Assembly: GCF_905207245.1 (NCBI RefSeq)
Contig: NZ_CAJLKP010000052.1
Location: forward strand, 1 to 43,771
DNA length: 43,771 nucleotides
Reading direction: 5' to 3'
From: an uncultured Bacteroides sp.
GTDB taxonomy: Bacteria; Bacteroidota; Bacteroidia; Bacteroidales; Bacteroidaceae
In this document: positions 1 through 7,991 of the stretch, piece after piece
How positions within the stretch are numbered: the stretch's first letter is position 1
How the letters are laid out: the number at the start of each line of letters is the position of its first letter
Program-made: the position numbers and the translations under genes
Notes under the pieces: model-generated
Database searches by the model: none
Told to the model about the DNA's origin: nothing
What the model saw: only the letters and a program-made list of their open reading frames with translations

Positions 1-44
1 TGTCGGTTTCATTATTTGGAACTGTCGGTTTCATTACTTGGAAC
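1..44. repeat. 22-bp dyad repeat array A (cut by window edge)
   Basis: Two 22-bp units are visible. GTTTC occurs at 6 and 28 and GGAAC at 18 and 40, so each unit is GTTTC-N7-GGAAC-N5. The two copies differ at one base. The array lies just beyond the hppA stop codon and probably continues left of the window. It has the same period and half-site logic as the arrays at 28673-28816 and 43535-43710. Confidence 0.8.
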
Positions 45-65
45 TGAATCAAATGCCTGCACTCA

Positions 66-2270
66 TCAGAAAAGGCTCCAGGCAACGGTAAGTCCGGCCA
101 TAACAATAGCCACCATACTCATCAGCTTAATAAGGATGTTCAAGCTCGGACCGGAAGTATCTTTAAACGGGTCACCCACCGTATCACCTACCACAGTGGC
201 CTTGTGCACCTCACTACCCTTACCACCGAAATTACCTTCTTCCACATATTTCTTGGCATTGTCCCATGCACCACCTGCATTCGCCATGAAAATAGCAAGA
301 ACGAAACCACTACTCAGCCCACCAATCAACAGACCAAGTACGCCAGGCACACCAAAGATTAAACCTGTAGCAATCGGAGCAATAATAGCTATCAACGAAG
401 GTACAACCATTTCGCGCTGCGCTCCTTTTGTAGAGATAGCTACACAGCGTTCGTAATCAGGCTCTGTTTCTCCCGTAAGGATTCCTTTAATTTCTCGGAA
501 CTGCCGACGCACTTCATCCACCATATGACCAGCGGCACGACCAACTGCGTTCATCGTCAGTCCACAAAAAAGGAATGCCATCATACTACCCAGAAACATG
601 CCGGAGAGTACCTTCGGATTCATCAGCGTCACATCATAATGATGCATAAAGTCGAAGAAAGTGGCATCCTGAAGGGCAACGCCTTCACCATGAGGCAATG
701 TTAATTCCATCGTACCTAAACGGGTCAGTCCGATACGGATTTCTTCAATGTAGGAAGCAAGCAGAGCTAGTCCGGTAAGGGCGGCAGAACCGATTGCAAA
801 GCCTTTTCCGGTTGCAGCAGTGGTGTTGCCCAGAGAGTCGAGGGCATCGGTACGTTTGCGGACTTCTTCACCCAAACCGGACATTTCGGCATTTCCTCCG
901 GCATTATCGGCAATAGGACCATAAGCATCCGTGGCAAGGGTGATGCCCAGAGTGGAGAGCATACCCACGGCAGCAATACCAATACCATAAAGCCCCATGC
1001 CTACATTGGCAAACTCAAATCCGGAAGCGAATAGATAGGAAGCAATGATGCCTATCACTACGGCAATCACAGGGATTGCTGTGGAAAGCATCCCCAAACC
1101 GATACCGGAGATAATCACTGTTGCCGGACCAGTCTTCCCGCTTTCACTAAGTTTCTGAGTGGGACGGTAGGATTGCGAAGTATAGTACTCCGTGGAACGA
1201 CCGATGATGATGCCAACCACCAGACCTACTACTACGGCACAGGAAATCCACATCCAGTTTTCCAATCCCAGCAACCAAAGGATGAAGAAGGTAGCAATAA
1301 CAATCAGCACGGAACTCAGATTGGTACCGAAAGCCAGAGAACCCAGCAAATCTTTCATGGTAGCATTCTCTTTGGTACGCACTGCGAATATACCGATTAT
1401 GGAAAGAAGGATACCTACGGCAGCAATCAGCATCGGAGCAATAACAGCTTTGAACTGCATGGCGGTATCTCCCGTATGGATAAAGGCGGCAGCACCCAGG
1501 GCGGCAGTTGCCAGAATGGAGCCGCAATAACTTTCATAAAGGTCGGCGCCCATACCGGCTACGTCGCCCACGTTATCACCTACGTTATCGGCAATCGTAG
1601 CAGGATTGCGCGGGTCATCTTCGGGAATGCCGGCTTCTACTTTACCTACCAGGTCGGCACCCACATCGGCAGCTTTCGTATAGATACCACCGCCTACACG
1701 GGCAAAGAGCGCTTGTGTGGAAGCACCCATACCAAAAGTGAGCATGGTGGTAGTGATGATACAGAGTTTATGAGTCGGAGTCAAGGCATCTGCGGGAATA
1801 ACCGCGTCGAGCAAAAAATACCAAAAAGAAATATCGAGCAGTCCCAGCCCTACTACAACCAGCCCCATCACCGCACCGCTACGGAAAGCCACACGCAATC
1901 CTGCGTTCAGTGAACTACGGGCAGCATTTGCCGTACGTGCCGAAGCATATGTAGCCGTCTTCATACCGAGAAAACCGGAAAGGCCGGAGAAGAAACCGCC
2001 TGTCAGGAAAGCAATCGGTACCCAATGGTTCTGCACATTGAAGCCATAAGCCATAATAGCAAAAAGAATAACCAGTCCCAGAAATACCCAGGCAACAATC
2101 TTGTATTGTTGCTTCAGATAAGACATAGCCCCCTTGCGTACAGCGGCGGCAATCTTTATCATTTGTGGAGTACCCTCGCTCTCCTTCATCATTTGCTTAT
2201 GGAAATAATAAGCAAAACAGAGAGCCAAAACAGAAGCGGCCGGAATCAGCCAGAAAAGCAAACTGTCCAT
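66..2270 (-). CDS. hppA: Membrane-bound ion-pumping pyrophosphatase
   Basis: This 734-aa polytopic membrane protein hydrolyses pyrophosphate and couples it to H+ and/or Na+ export across the inner membrane. The family signature is clear: the substrate loop DVGADLVGKVE followed by PEDDPRNPATIADNVGDNVGD near residues 200-235, and the C-terminal loop with DTVGDPFKDTSGPS near residue 700. Length is normal for the family. The motif GNTTAA carries Ala where K+-independent enzymes have Lys, so K+ dependence is predicted. Some Bacteroides members are reported to pump both Na+ and H+, so the ion cannot be fixed by eye. The gene appears to stand alone, with 248 bp separating it from the upstream YbjQ gene. 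A 22-bp repeat array starts about 20 bp beyond its stop codon. I found no convincing -7 box upstream. Confidence 0.97.
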   Translation of the reverse strand: MDSLLFWLIPAASVLALCFAYYFHKQMMKESEGTPQMIKIAAAVRKGAMSYLKQQYKIVAWVFLGLVILFAIMAYGFNVQNHWVPIAFLTGGFFSGLSGFLGMKTATYASARTANAARSSLNAGLRVAFRSGAVMGLVVVGLGLLDISFWYFLLDAVIPADALTPTHKLCIITTTMLTFGMGASTQALFARVGGGIYTKAADVGADLVGKVEAGIPEDDPRNPATIADNVGDNVGDVAGMGADLYESYCGSILATAALGAAAFIHTGDTAMQFKAVIAPMLIAAVGILLSIIGIFAVRTKENATMKDLLGSLAFGTNLSSVLIVIATFFILWLLGLENWMWISCAVVVGLVVGIIIGRSTEYYTSQSYRPTQKLSESGKTGPATVIISGIGLGMLSTAIPVIAVVIGIIASYLFASGFEFANVGMGLYGIGIAAVGMLSTLGITLATDAYGPIADNAGGNAEMSGLGEEVRKRTDALDSLGNTTAATGKGFAIGSAALTGLALLASYIEEIRIGLTRLGTMELTLPHGEGVALQDATFFDFMHHYDVTLMNPKVLSGMFLGSMMAFLFCGLTMNAVGRAAGHMVDEVRRQFREIKGILTGETEPDYERCVAISTKGAQREMVVPSLIAIIAPIATGLIFGVPGVLGLLIGGLSSGFVLAIFMANAGGAWDNAKKYVEEGNFGGKGSEVHKATVVGDTVGDPFKDTSGPSLNILIKLMSMVAIVMAGLTVAWSLF

Positions 2271-2434
2271 AGTGTTAGTATTTTAAGAATTAAGTATTTG
2301 AGGGCTAAATATATTAATTCTCCGCGAGAAAGACAAACAAAACAGGAATTACCTTTGCAGGGGAATTTGTTTTTTTGTGATAACGCAACGCCCAAAGAAT
2401 GAGACTACTACAAGGGAATCTTCGGGTATAAAAA

Positions 2435-2520
2435 AACAGATGGTCTATTTGCCATGAACAGACCATCTGTTTGGGGTAAACAGACCATGTATTTCAAGCA
2501 AACAGACCGTCTGTTTTATC
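2435..2520. repeat. 22-bp dyad repeat array B
   Basis: AACAGA starts at 2435, 2457, 2479 and 2501, an exact 22-bp period over four units. Units 2 and 4 hold the full dyad AACAGA-N3-TCTGTT. Units 1 and 3 are degenerate, and unit 1 has the middle partly inverted (ATGGTCT in place of ACCATCT). The last unit runs into the stop codon of the YbjQ-family gene. The half-site differs from arrays A, C and D, although period and position match. The rest of 2271-2434 holds no gene that I can support. Confidence 0.85.
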
Positions 2521-2839
2521 ATTCTACAGTTACGGCTGTACCACAAGCTGTTACCATCAGCATACTGCCACTGCCGCCAACTGTTTCATAATCCAGATCC
2601 ACACCAATCACAGCATTGGCTCCGAGTGCTCTGGCATGTTCCTGCATTTCACGCAGGGCAATGTCTTTCGCTTCGCGCAACACTTCTTCGTAAGAACCGC
2701 TACGTCCACCCACTACGTCGCGGATGCTGGCAAAGAAATCACGGAATACATTGGCACCGATAATCGTTTCACCGGAAACGATGCCGTAATAGCGGGTGAT
2801 ACGTGCACCCTCGATAACAGGCGTTGTTGTTACTAACAT
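2519..2839 (-). CDS. YbjQ family (UPF0145) heavy-metal-binding-domain-like protein
   Basis: This 106-aa protein matches the YbjQ/UPF0145 family. It opens with a Met-Leu-Val-Thr-Thr-Thr strand and has the internal motif GETIIGANVFRD. A conserved stretch with ALGANAVIGVDLDYE follows near residues 75-90, and the protein ends in a hydrophobic strand (MLMVTACGTAVTVE). Members are about 100 aa and assemble into rings; the cellular role is unknown. No signal peptide or membrane segment is visible, so it should be cytoplasmic. It is preceded by an ECF-type promoter (2875-2900), which suggests stress-linked rather than housekeeping expression. Its stop codon abuts a 22-bp repeat array. Confidence 0.88.
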   Translation of the reverse strand: MLVTTTPVIEGARITRYYGIVSGETIIGANVFRDFFASIRDVVGGRSGSYEEVLREAKDIALREMQEHARALGANAVIGVDLDYETVGGSGSMLMVTACGTAVTVE

Positions 2840-2874
2840 AAGCTTTATTCATTTAAGTTATTTGCAAACTATTA

Positions 2875-2900
2875 GACGCACCATAAAGCAAAAAGTTGCA
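2875..2900 (-). promoter_or_regulatory. ECF-sigma-type promoter of the YbjQ gene
   Basis: Read on the minus strand there is TGCAAC (2900-2895), 16 bp, then CGTC (2878-2875) followed by TAATAG. This is the AAC/CGTC pattern of extracytoplasmic-function sigma promoters. A start about 7 bp beyond CGTC leaves a leader of roughly 28 nt before the ATG at 2839. The same pattern occurs at 21789-21815 and 38530-38555. Confidence 0.6.
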
Positions 2901-2984
2901 GTCACGATGCGCTTTTATAAGCTCTCATTATTATAAAAAAACAAAAAAGTCAACGCCTGTCTATGAGCTAAGTCAACATTTATC

Positions 2985-2992
2985 TATCTTTG
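2985..2992 (+). promoter_or_regulatory. -7 box TATCTTTG before the small ORF at 3004
   Basis: TATCTTTG fits the Bacteroides -7 consensus TAnnTTTG. It lies only 11 bp before the ATG at 3004, so the transcript would have a leader of only a few nucleotides. It also lies inside the in-frame upstream extension of the ORF, which argues for the start at 3004. I see no good -33 box. Confidence 0.5.
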
Positions 2993-3003
2993 TCTCCGAA
3001 CAA

Positions 3004-3345
3004 ATGGAAACAAATCATTTTATATTCAGAATAATCACATGTCTGGTCGTGGTGCTTTTCGCACTTCAACCCGAAGATTATAATGCCTTCTCAGAGAACG
3101 AACCGCCCTTTCTTGGCATTGAGCAAAACGGACAATATTTCCCCGCAGACTTCAACGACGAGGCCATCATGTTCCGTTCCCTTTCCCAGAATCGGGCACG
3201 CCAGCTTTGTGCAGAAACCACCACTACTTACAATTTCTCTACCGAGAATACGAATCTATACATATATAGCGACGGCAACCAGCCGCATAACCGCAGAAGT
3301 TTGTTCTCTCCCGAACGCTCCCTGCTGTGTATATACCGTCTTTAG
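3004..3345 (+). CDS. Small hypothetical membrane-anchored or secreted protein
   Basis: A 113-aa protein that I do not recognise. Residues about 5-20 (FIFRIITCLVVVLFAL) form one hydrophobic segment, probably a signal peptide or anchor. The remainder is polar and lacks obvious motifs. The frame stays open upstream to 2896, but the ATG at 3004 is preferred because a -7 box (2985-2992) lies within the extension. It precedes the DUF21/CBS gene on the same strand by 87 bp and may be co-transcribed with it. Codon use looks ordinary. It could be a spurious ORF, though the promoter placement favours a real gene. Confidence 0.5.
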   Translation: METNHFIFRIITCLVVVLFALQPEDYNAFSENEPPFLGIEQNGQYFPADFNDEAIMFRSLSQNRARQLCAETTTTYNFSTENTNLYIYSDGNQPHNRRSLFSPERSLLCIYRL

Positions 3346-3432
3346 CACAAGTCTTTTCCTTATTGCTTTTTTATTATTTATCCGGTGCGAATCACTGATC
3401 CGTTCCGCTATGTTCAATTAATTAATTTATAT

Positions 3433-4476
3433 ATGGGACTTGTTTTATTATATCTGACCCTTGCCTTATCATTATCCTTTTTATGCTCCATTCTGGAAGC
3501 AGTTTTATTATCCACCCCCATGTCGTACATCTCTACCAAAGAGAAAATGCACGGCAAAAGCGCTGCTTTATTGAAGAAGTTCAAACAAGACATCGACCGG
3601 CCCATTGCCGCCATCCTGTCACTGAACACCATTGCCCACACCGTCGGTGCGGCAGGTGTGGGTTCTGAAGCAGTAAAGATATTCGGAGAGGCTTACTTCG
3701 GTGTCATATCCGCCATACTGACTATCTTGATTCTTGTTCTCTCAGAAATCATCCCCAAGACAATAGGTGCATGCTACTGGCGCTCACTGGCACTTCCATC
3801 GGCACGTATCATTAATTTCCTTATTATCATCTGCTATCCTCTGGTATGGCTGTCCGAGCTGATTACCCGGCTGTTCTCTTCCGGAAAACAGGCATTGTCC
3901 GTCAGCCGTGAAGAAGTGTCCGCTATGATTTCCATTGGAGCGGAAGAGGGTGTCTTCCAGATGAAGGAGAACAAGATGATACAGAACTTAATCAAGCTGG
4001 ACAAGGTGAAATCGCAATCGATTATGACACCGCGGACTGTGGTGGCAACAGCACCCGAAAGCATGTCCTTAAAGGAATTCTACCAGGATGGAAAATTCAA
4101 ATTCTACTCCCGCATCCCTGTTTATAATGACAGTGAAGATTACATCACGGGCTATGTGTTGCGGCAGACAGTACTTGAAAAGTTGGCGGAAGATAGGTTT
4201 GACCTGCATCTGAAGGATGTTGCCCGCCCCGTCCTTTCCTTTCCGGAAAACAGTTCCGTTTCCACGGTTTGGGAGCAGATGCTTGAAAGGAAGGAACATA
4301 TCTCCATCCTGATTGATGAGTATGGTTGTTTCTGGGGAATTGTTACTATGGAAGATATTATAGAAACAGCCTTAGGTTTCGAAATTGTGGATGAAAAGGA
4401 CAGTGTTACGGATATGCAGAAACTGGCACGGGATAAGTGGCAGAAGAAACTGGCACTTATCAAAACATCTTGCTGA
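3433..4476 (+). CDS. DUF21/CBS-domain membrane protein (CNNM/CorC-like)
   Basis: This 347-aa inner-membrane protein has an N-terminal DUF21 region with about four hydrophobic segments (GLVLLYLTLALSLSFLCSIL onward, to about residue 165). Two CBS domains follow at about 185-310; the MTPR motif (SIMTPRTVVAT) opens the first and DEYGCFWGIVTMEDIIE closes the second. Relatives are linked to Mg2+/Co2+ or other cation efflux. The C-terminal CorC/HlyC domain is missing, because the protein ends soon after the second CBS domain. The ATG at 3433 is chosen because the membrane segment begins there; the frame is open to 3385. The last 17 bp overlap the 3' end of sufS on the other strand. Confidence 0.9.
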   Translation: MGLVLLYLTLALSLSFLCSILEAVLLSTPMSYISTKEKMHGKSAALLKKFKQDIDRPIAAILSLNTIAHTVGAAGVGSEAVKIFGEAYFGVISAILTILILVLSEIIPKTIGACYWRSLALPSARIINFLIIICYPLVWLSELITRLFSSGKQALSVSREEVSAMISIGAEEGVFQMKENKMIQNLIKLDKVKSQSIMTPRTVVATAPESMSLKEFYQDGKFKFYSRIPVYNDSEDYITGYVLRQTVLEKLAEDRFDLHLKDVARPVLSFPENSSVSTVWEQMLERKEHISILIDEYGCFWGIVTMEDIIETALGFEIVDEKDSVTDMQKLARDKWQKKLALIKTSC

Positions 4477-5671
4477 CCCGCTCAATGCCCGCCACCAGGA
4501 CATCTATTTCTTCTCTCGTATTGTAGAGTCCAAAAGAAGCGCGTACTGTACCTTCAATGCCGAGACGTTGCATCAACGGCTGGGCGCAATGGTGCCCTGT
4601 ACGCACGGCGATACCGAGACGGTCGAGTAATGTGCCCATATCGAAGTGATGGATATCGCCCACCAAGAAAGAAATGACACTCCCCTTCTCTGCCGCTTCA
4701 CCAAAGATGCGCATACCGGGGATAGTCTTCAAACGCTGCGTGGCATACTCCGTCAGTTCATGTTCATAGGCGGCAATCTTGTCCAGTCCAATGGCAGATA
4801 CATAATCCAGAGCTTTGGCCAGTCCTGTAGTTCCAATGTAGTCGGGTGTTCCCGCTTCGAACTTAAAGGGAAGTTCATTATAGGTGGTGTGCTCAAAAGA
4901 TACGTGCTGTATCATCTCGCCTCCACCCTGATAAGGCGGCAGCCTGTTCAGCCATTCCTCTTTGCCATAAAGCACGCCGACACCCGTAGGACCATATACT
5001 TTGTGGCCTGAGAATACAAGAAAATCAGCATCAAGGTCCTGCACATCCACCGCCATGTGAGGAATGGACTGCGCAGCATCCACCAGGAAAGGCACTCCGT
5101 GAGCATGAGCAGTAGCAATCATCTCCTTGATAGGATTGACCGTGCCCAATACATTGGATACATGCACAACGCTGACCAACTTTGTCCGATCTGTGAAGAG
5201 CTTTTCATATTCATCCAGCAGAAGTTCGCCACGGTCGTTCATGGGGATAACTTTCAGGTTGATGCGCTTCCGTTCAGCCAACAGTTGCCAGGGCACAATA
5301 TTACTATGATGCTCCATCACCGAAACAATCACTTCATCACCCGGATTCATTACTGCTTCTCCAAAACTGGATGCCAGCAGATTGATGCTTTCCGTTGTTC
5401 CCCGCGTAAATACGATTTCATTCGTAGAACCTGCATTGATGAACTTCCGCACTGTCTCACGACTCGCCTCATGCAGTTCCGTAGCTTGCTGCGACAGGAA
5501 GTGTACACCACGATGCACATTCGCATTGACAGAATAATATTCATCCGTAATAGCATCCACCACTTGACGCGGCTTCTGCGTCGTAGCACCGTTATCAAGG
5601 TAGACCAATGGCTTACCATACACTTCACGGGAAAGTATCGGAAAATCGGCTCTTATCTTTTGAATATCCAT
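4460..5671 (-). CDS. sufS: SufS-type cysteine desulfurase
   Basis: This 403-aa PLP enzyme takes sulfur from cysteine as a persulfide and feeds Fe-S cluster assembly. FSGHKVYGPTG carries the PLP lysine, and RTGHHCAQPLMQR near residue 360 holds the persulfide cysteine in the group II (SufS) context. EHHSNIVPWQ and HVSNVLGTVNP are further family motifs. The frame is open to 5716, but the upstream residues derive from the repeat element at 5686-5770, so the ATG giving MDIQKIRADFP is used. It is the last gene of the rimP-to-suf operon, 107 bp after sufD. No SufE or SufU partner is visible in the window. Its 3' end overlaps the convergent DUF21 gene by 17 bp. Confidence 0.96.
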   Translation of the reverse strand: MDIQKIRADFPILSREVYGKPLVYLDNGATTQKPRQVVDAITDEYYSVNANVHRGVHFLSQQATELHEASRETVRKFINAGSTNEIVFTRGTTESINLLASSFGEAVMNPGDEVIVSVMEHHSNIVPWQLLAERKRINLKVIPMNDRGELLLDEYEKLFTDRTKLVSVVHVSNVLGTVNPIKEMIATAHAHGVPFLVDAAQSIPHMAVDVQDLDADFLVFSGHKVYGPTGVGVLYGKEEWLNRLPPYQGGGEMIQHVSFEHTTYNELPFKFEAGTPDYIGTTGLAKALDYVSAIGLDKIAAYEHELTEYATQRLKTIPGMRIFGEAAEKGSVISFLVGDIHHFDMGTLLDRLGIAVRTGHHCAQPLMQRLGIEGTVRASFGLYNTREEIDVLVAGIERVSKMF

Positions 5672-5685
5672 ATATTTAGAATTAT

Positions 5686-5770
5686 GAATGAAGAATGAAA
5701 AATGAAGAATTACCATGCGGCATAATGTCGCGCAACTTATTCTTCATTCTTCATTCTTCATTCTTCATTG
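5686..5770. repeat. Tandem-repeat hairpin element with conserved tip (sufD 3' end)
   Basis: The left arm (5686-5712) is built from a 7-bp unit like GAATGAA, and the right arm (about 5737-5770) from four or more complementary ATTCTTC units. The tip reads ATGCGGCAT (5715-5723), seven bases, then GCGCA. It begins 9 bp beyond the sufD stop and fills most of the sufD-sufS gap. The tip recurs at 10042-10065, 15315-15340 and 39485-39505. Confidence 0.8.
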
Positions 5771-5778
5771 ACAACTCT

Positions 5779-7122
5779 TTATTTGCAAATGGCGCACCCC
5801 TGGCACTTGTTCAGTTCTCCACGGAAACGCTTCTCCACCAGCAGATGCAAGCGGTCTTTCAATGCATCCAACCGAATGGTGTCAATCACCTCGTTCACGA
5901 AAGCAAACATCAGTAACAGACGGGCTTCACGCTGCGGAATACCACGCTGACGCATATAGAACAAAGCAGTCTCATCCAACTGACCAACTGTAGCGCCATG
6001 ACTACACTTCACATCATCGGCATAAATCTCCAACTGCGGCTGGGTGTACATATGTGCTTCACGGGTAGCACAAAGATTACGGTTTGTTTGCTGTGAACTG
6101 GTATGTTGTGCATCGGGACGCACCAACACCAAACCGGCGAAAGCACCGACAGACTGGTCATCGAGTACATACTTGAAAAGCTCATTACTGGTACAGTTGG
6201 GCACGGCATGGTCAATACTTGTATGATTATCAACATGCTGGTTCTTATCCTCAATTGCCATGCCGCAAAGGTTGATTTCAGCACCTTCGCCTGCCAGCAA
6301 CACTTCGGTGGTATTGCGGGTAGTGCCGTTATACAAAGTCATGCCGTTCAGCAATACATTGCTGTTTGCTTCCTGCTTCACGTGCAGGCTGCTGATGCGC
6401 ACTGTACTCGTATGAGTCTCTTCGAGTTCATAAAAATCGAAGACTGCATTCTCTCCGACAAAGACTTCTATCACTTGAGTAGCAAGGAAGTTCACATTAT
6501 CCATAGCGTGGTCGCATACCAGCATACGTGCCTGTGCACCATCTTCCAGAACAATCAGTACCCGGCGATTCACCAGGAAGTTCACGTCACCACGAAGAAT
6601 ATTCACCAATTGAATGGGACGCTCCACTACTACATTCTTTGGCACATACAGCAGCACACCGTCTTGTGCAAAAGCAGTATTGAAAGCTATTACTCCGTCT
6701 TTCGAGGTGTCCGCCAGCTTACCGTAGTATTTCTTCACCAGTTCCGGTTGCTTCTCTGCCATCTCTTTCAAACTTCCGAAAATAACTCCTTCAGGCAAGT
6801 GGGATGCAGGCAAAGCCTTATTATAGAAAGCATCGTTCACTACAAAGTACAGAGACGTACTCATATTGGGCACATCGCATTTGAACACTTCATAAGGATT
6901 CACCGGAATATCCAAACGGTTCAGGTTCAGTCCATAGTCCGGTTCAAAGAACTTGCTGACATCGGTATATTTATATTTCTCCTGCTTACGGGTAGGAAAG
7001 CCGAGCCGCTCAAAGTCGGCAAACGCAGTGGCACGGGGAGCATTCAGCACCTCGGCACTATGCTGGCATATCATAGCTTCCGTCTGGGAGAAAAGCTCTA
7101 TGTATTGTTGTTCTGCATTCAT
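5779..7122 (-). CDS. sufD: Fe-S cluster assembly scaffold protein SufD
   Basis: This 447-aa protein is the SufD component of the SufBC2D scaffold, on which Fe-S clusters are built before transfer to apoproteins. Family features are the central beta-helix region and the C-terminal SufB/SufD core with CSHGATVGQLDETALFYMRQRGI near residues 370-395, where the His and Glu side chains are typical. It ends in CQGCAICK, a cysteine-rich tail. It starts 3 bp after the sufC stop, so translation is probably coupled. It is cytoplasmic, with no signal peptide. The neighbouring sufB, sufC and sufS make the assignment secure. Confidence 0.95.
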   Translation of the reverse strand: MNAEQQYIELFSQTEAMICQHSAEVLNAPRATAFADFERLGFPTRKQEKYKYTDVSKFFEPDYGLNLNRLDIPVNPYEVFKCDVPNMSTSLYFVVNDAFYNKALPASHLPEGVIFGSLKEMAEKQPELVKKYYGKLADTSKDGVIAFNTAFAQDGVLLYVPKNVVVERPIQLVNILRGDVNFLVNRRVLIVLEDGAQARMLVCDHAMDNVNFLATQVIEVFVGENAVFDFYELEETHTSTVRISSLHVKQEANSNVLLNGMTLYNGTTRNTTEVLLAGEGAEINLCGMAIEDKNQHVDNHTSIDHAVPNCTSNELFKYVLDDQSVGAFAGLVLVRPDAQHTSSQQTNRNLCATREAHMYTQPQLEIYADDVKCSHGATVGQLDETALFYMRQRGIPQREARLLLMFAFVNEVIDTIRLDALKDRLHLLVEKRFRGELNKCQGCAICK

Positions 7123-7125
7123 AAT

Positions 7126-7878
7126 TTATTCTCCCAACTCCTTCTTAATCCAGTCATACCCCTTCTCTTCCAGTTCCAGAGCCAACTCCGGTCCCGCAGT
7201 CTTTACGATGCGACCTTTGTATAGCACATGCACGACGTCAGGTTTGATATAATCCAGTAAGCGTTGGTAGTGGGTAATGACGATGGTGCTGTTTTCCGGT
7301 GTCTTCAACTTGTTTACCCCTTCGGCAACGATGCGCAGGGCATCGATATCCAGCCCGGAGTCCGTTTCGTCAAGGATACTCAGACGCGGTTCCAGCATAG
7401 CCATCTGGAAAATTTCGTTACGCTTCTTCTCTCCACCGGAGAAGCCTTCATTCACGGAGCGGTTTGCCAGTTTATTATCCAGTTCCACAATCGCACGCTT
7501 CTCACGCATCAGTTTCAGAAATTCGCTTGCGCTGAGAGCAGGCAAATGGTTATATTTACGTTGCTCGTTCACCGCCGCACGCATGAAGTTCACCATACTC
7601 ACCCCCGGAATTTCCACCGGATATTGGAAGCTGAGGAAGATACCTTCGTGACTACGGTCTTCGGGTGAAAGCTCCAACAGGTTCTTACCGTAGAAAGTTA
7701 CACTGCCCTTTGTCACCTCAAAAGCCGGGTTACCTACCAACACAGCCGAAAGAGTACTCTTACCGGAACCGTTAGGCCCCATAATAGCATGCACCTCACC
7801 TGCTCTCACCGTCAGGTTGATGCCTTTCAATATTTCTTTGCCATTTACGCTGGCATGCAGGTCTTTTATCTCTAACAT
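7126..7878 (-). CDS. sufC: Fe-S cluster assembly ATPase SufC
   Basis: This 250-aa ABC-type ATPase powers the SufBCD scaffold. The Walker A motif is GPNGSGKST near residue 35. The signature region reads FSGGEKKRNEIFQ, and the Walker B region is LSILDETDSGLD, the SufC form. ITHYQRLL contains the switch histidine. There is no membrane domain, as expected for a soluble subunit. It lies between sufB (113 bp upstream, with a repeat hairpin in the gap) and sufD (3 bp downstream). Confidence 0.97.
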   Translation of the reverse strand: MLEIKDLHASVNGKEILKGINLTVRAGEVHAIMGPNGSGKSTLSAVLVGNPAFEVTKGSVTFYGKNLLELSPEDRSHEGIFLSFQYPVEIPGVSMVNFMRAAVNEQRKYNHLPALSASEFLKLMREKRAIVELDNKLANRSVNEGFSGGEKKRNEIFQMAMLEPRLSILDETDSGLDIDALRIVAEGVNKLKTPENSTIVITHYQRLLDYIKPDVVHVLYKGRIVKTAGPELALELEEKGYDWIKKELGE

Positions 7879-7884
7879 AACTTC

Positions 7885-7991
7885 TTAAATTAAGAATGAA
7901 GAATTAAGAATGAAGAATATTGCAACATTCTCCATTCCTAACTCTCCATCATTTTATTTTAATTCTTCATTCTTCATTCTTAACTCTTAAT
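7885..7991. repeat. Tandem-repeat hairpin element (sufB 3' end)
   Basis: The left arm (7885-7918) is made of AAGAATGAAGAATT-like units. The right arm (about 7957-7991) has complementary ATTCTTCATTCTTAACTCTTAATT units and abuts the sufB stop codon. The 40-nt middle lacks the ATGCGGCAT tip seen in four other elements. The arm sequence is of the same type as the element at 5686-5770. Confidence 0.7.

Noticed and set aside
16..456. 146-aa plus-strand frame opposite hppA
   Set aside because: It is a shadow of the conserved hppA coding sequence and begins within a repeat array.
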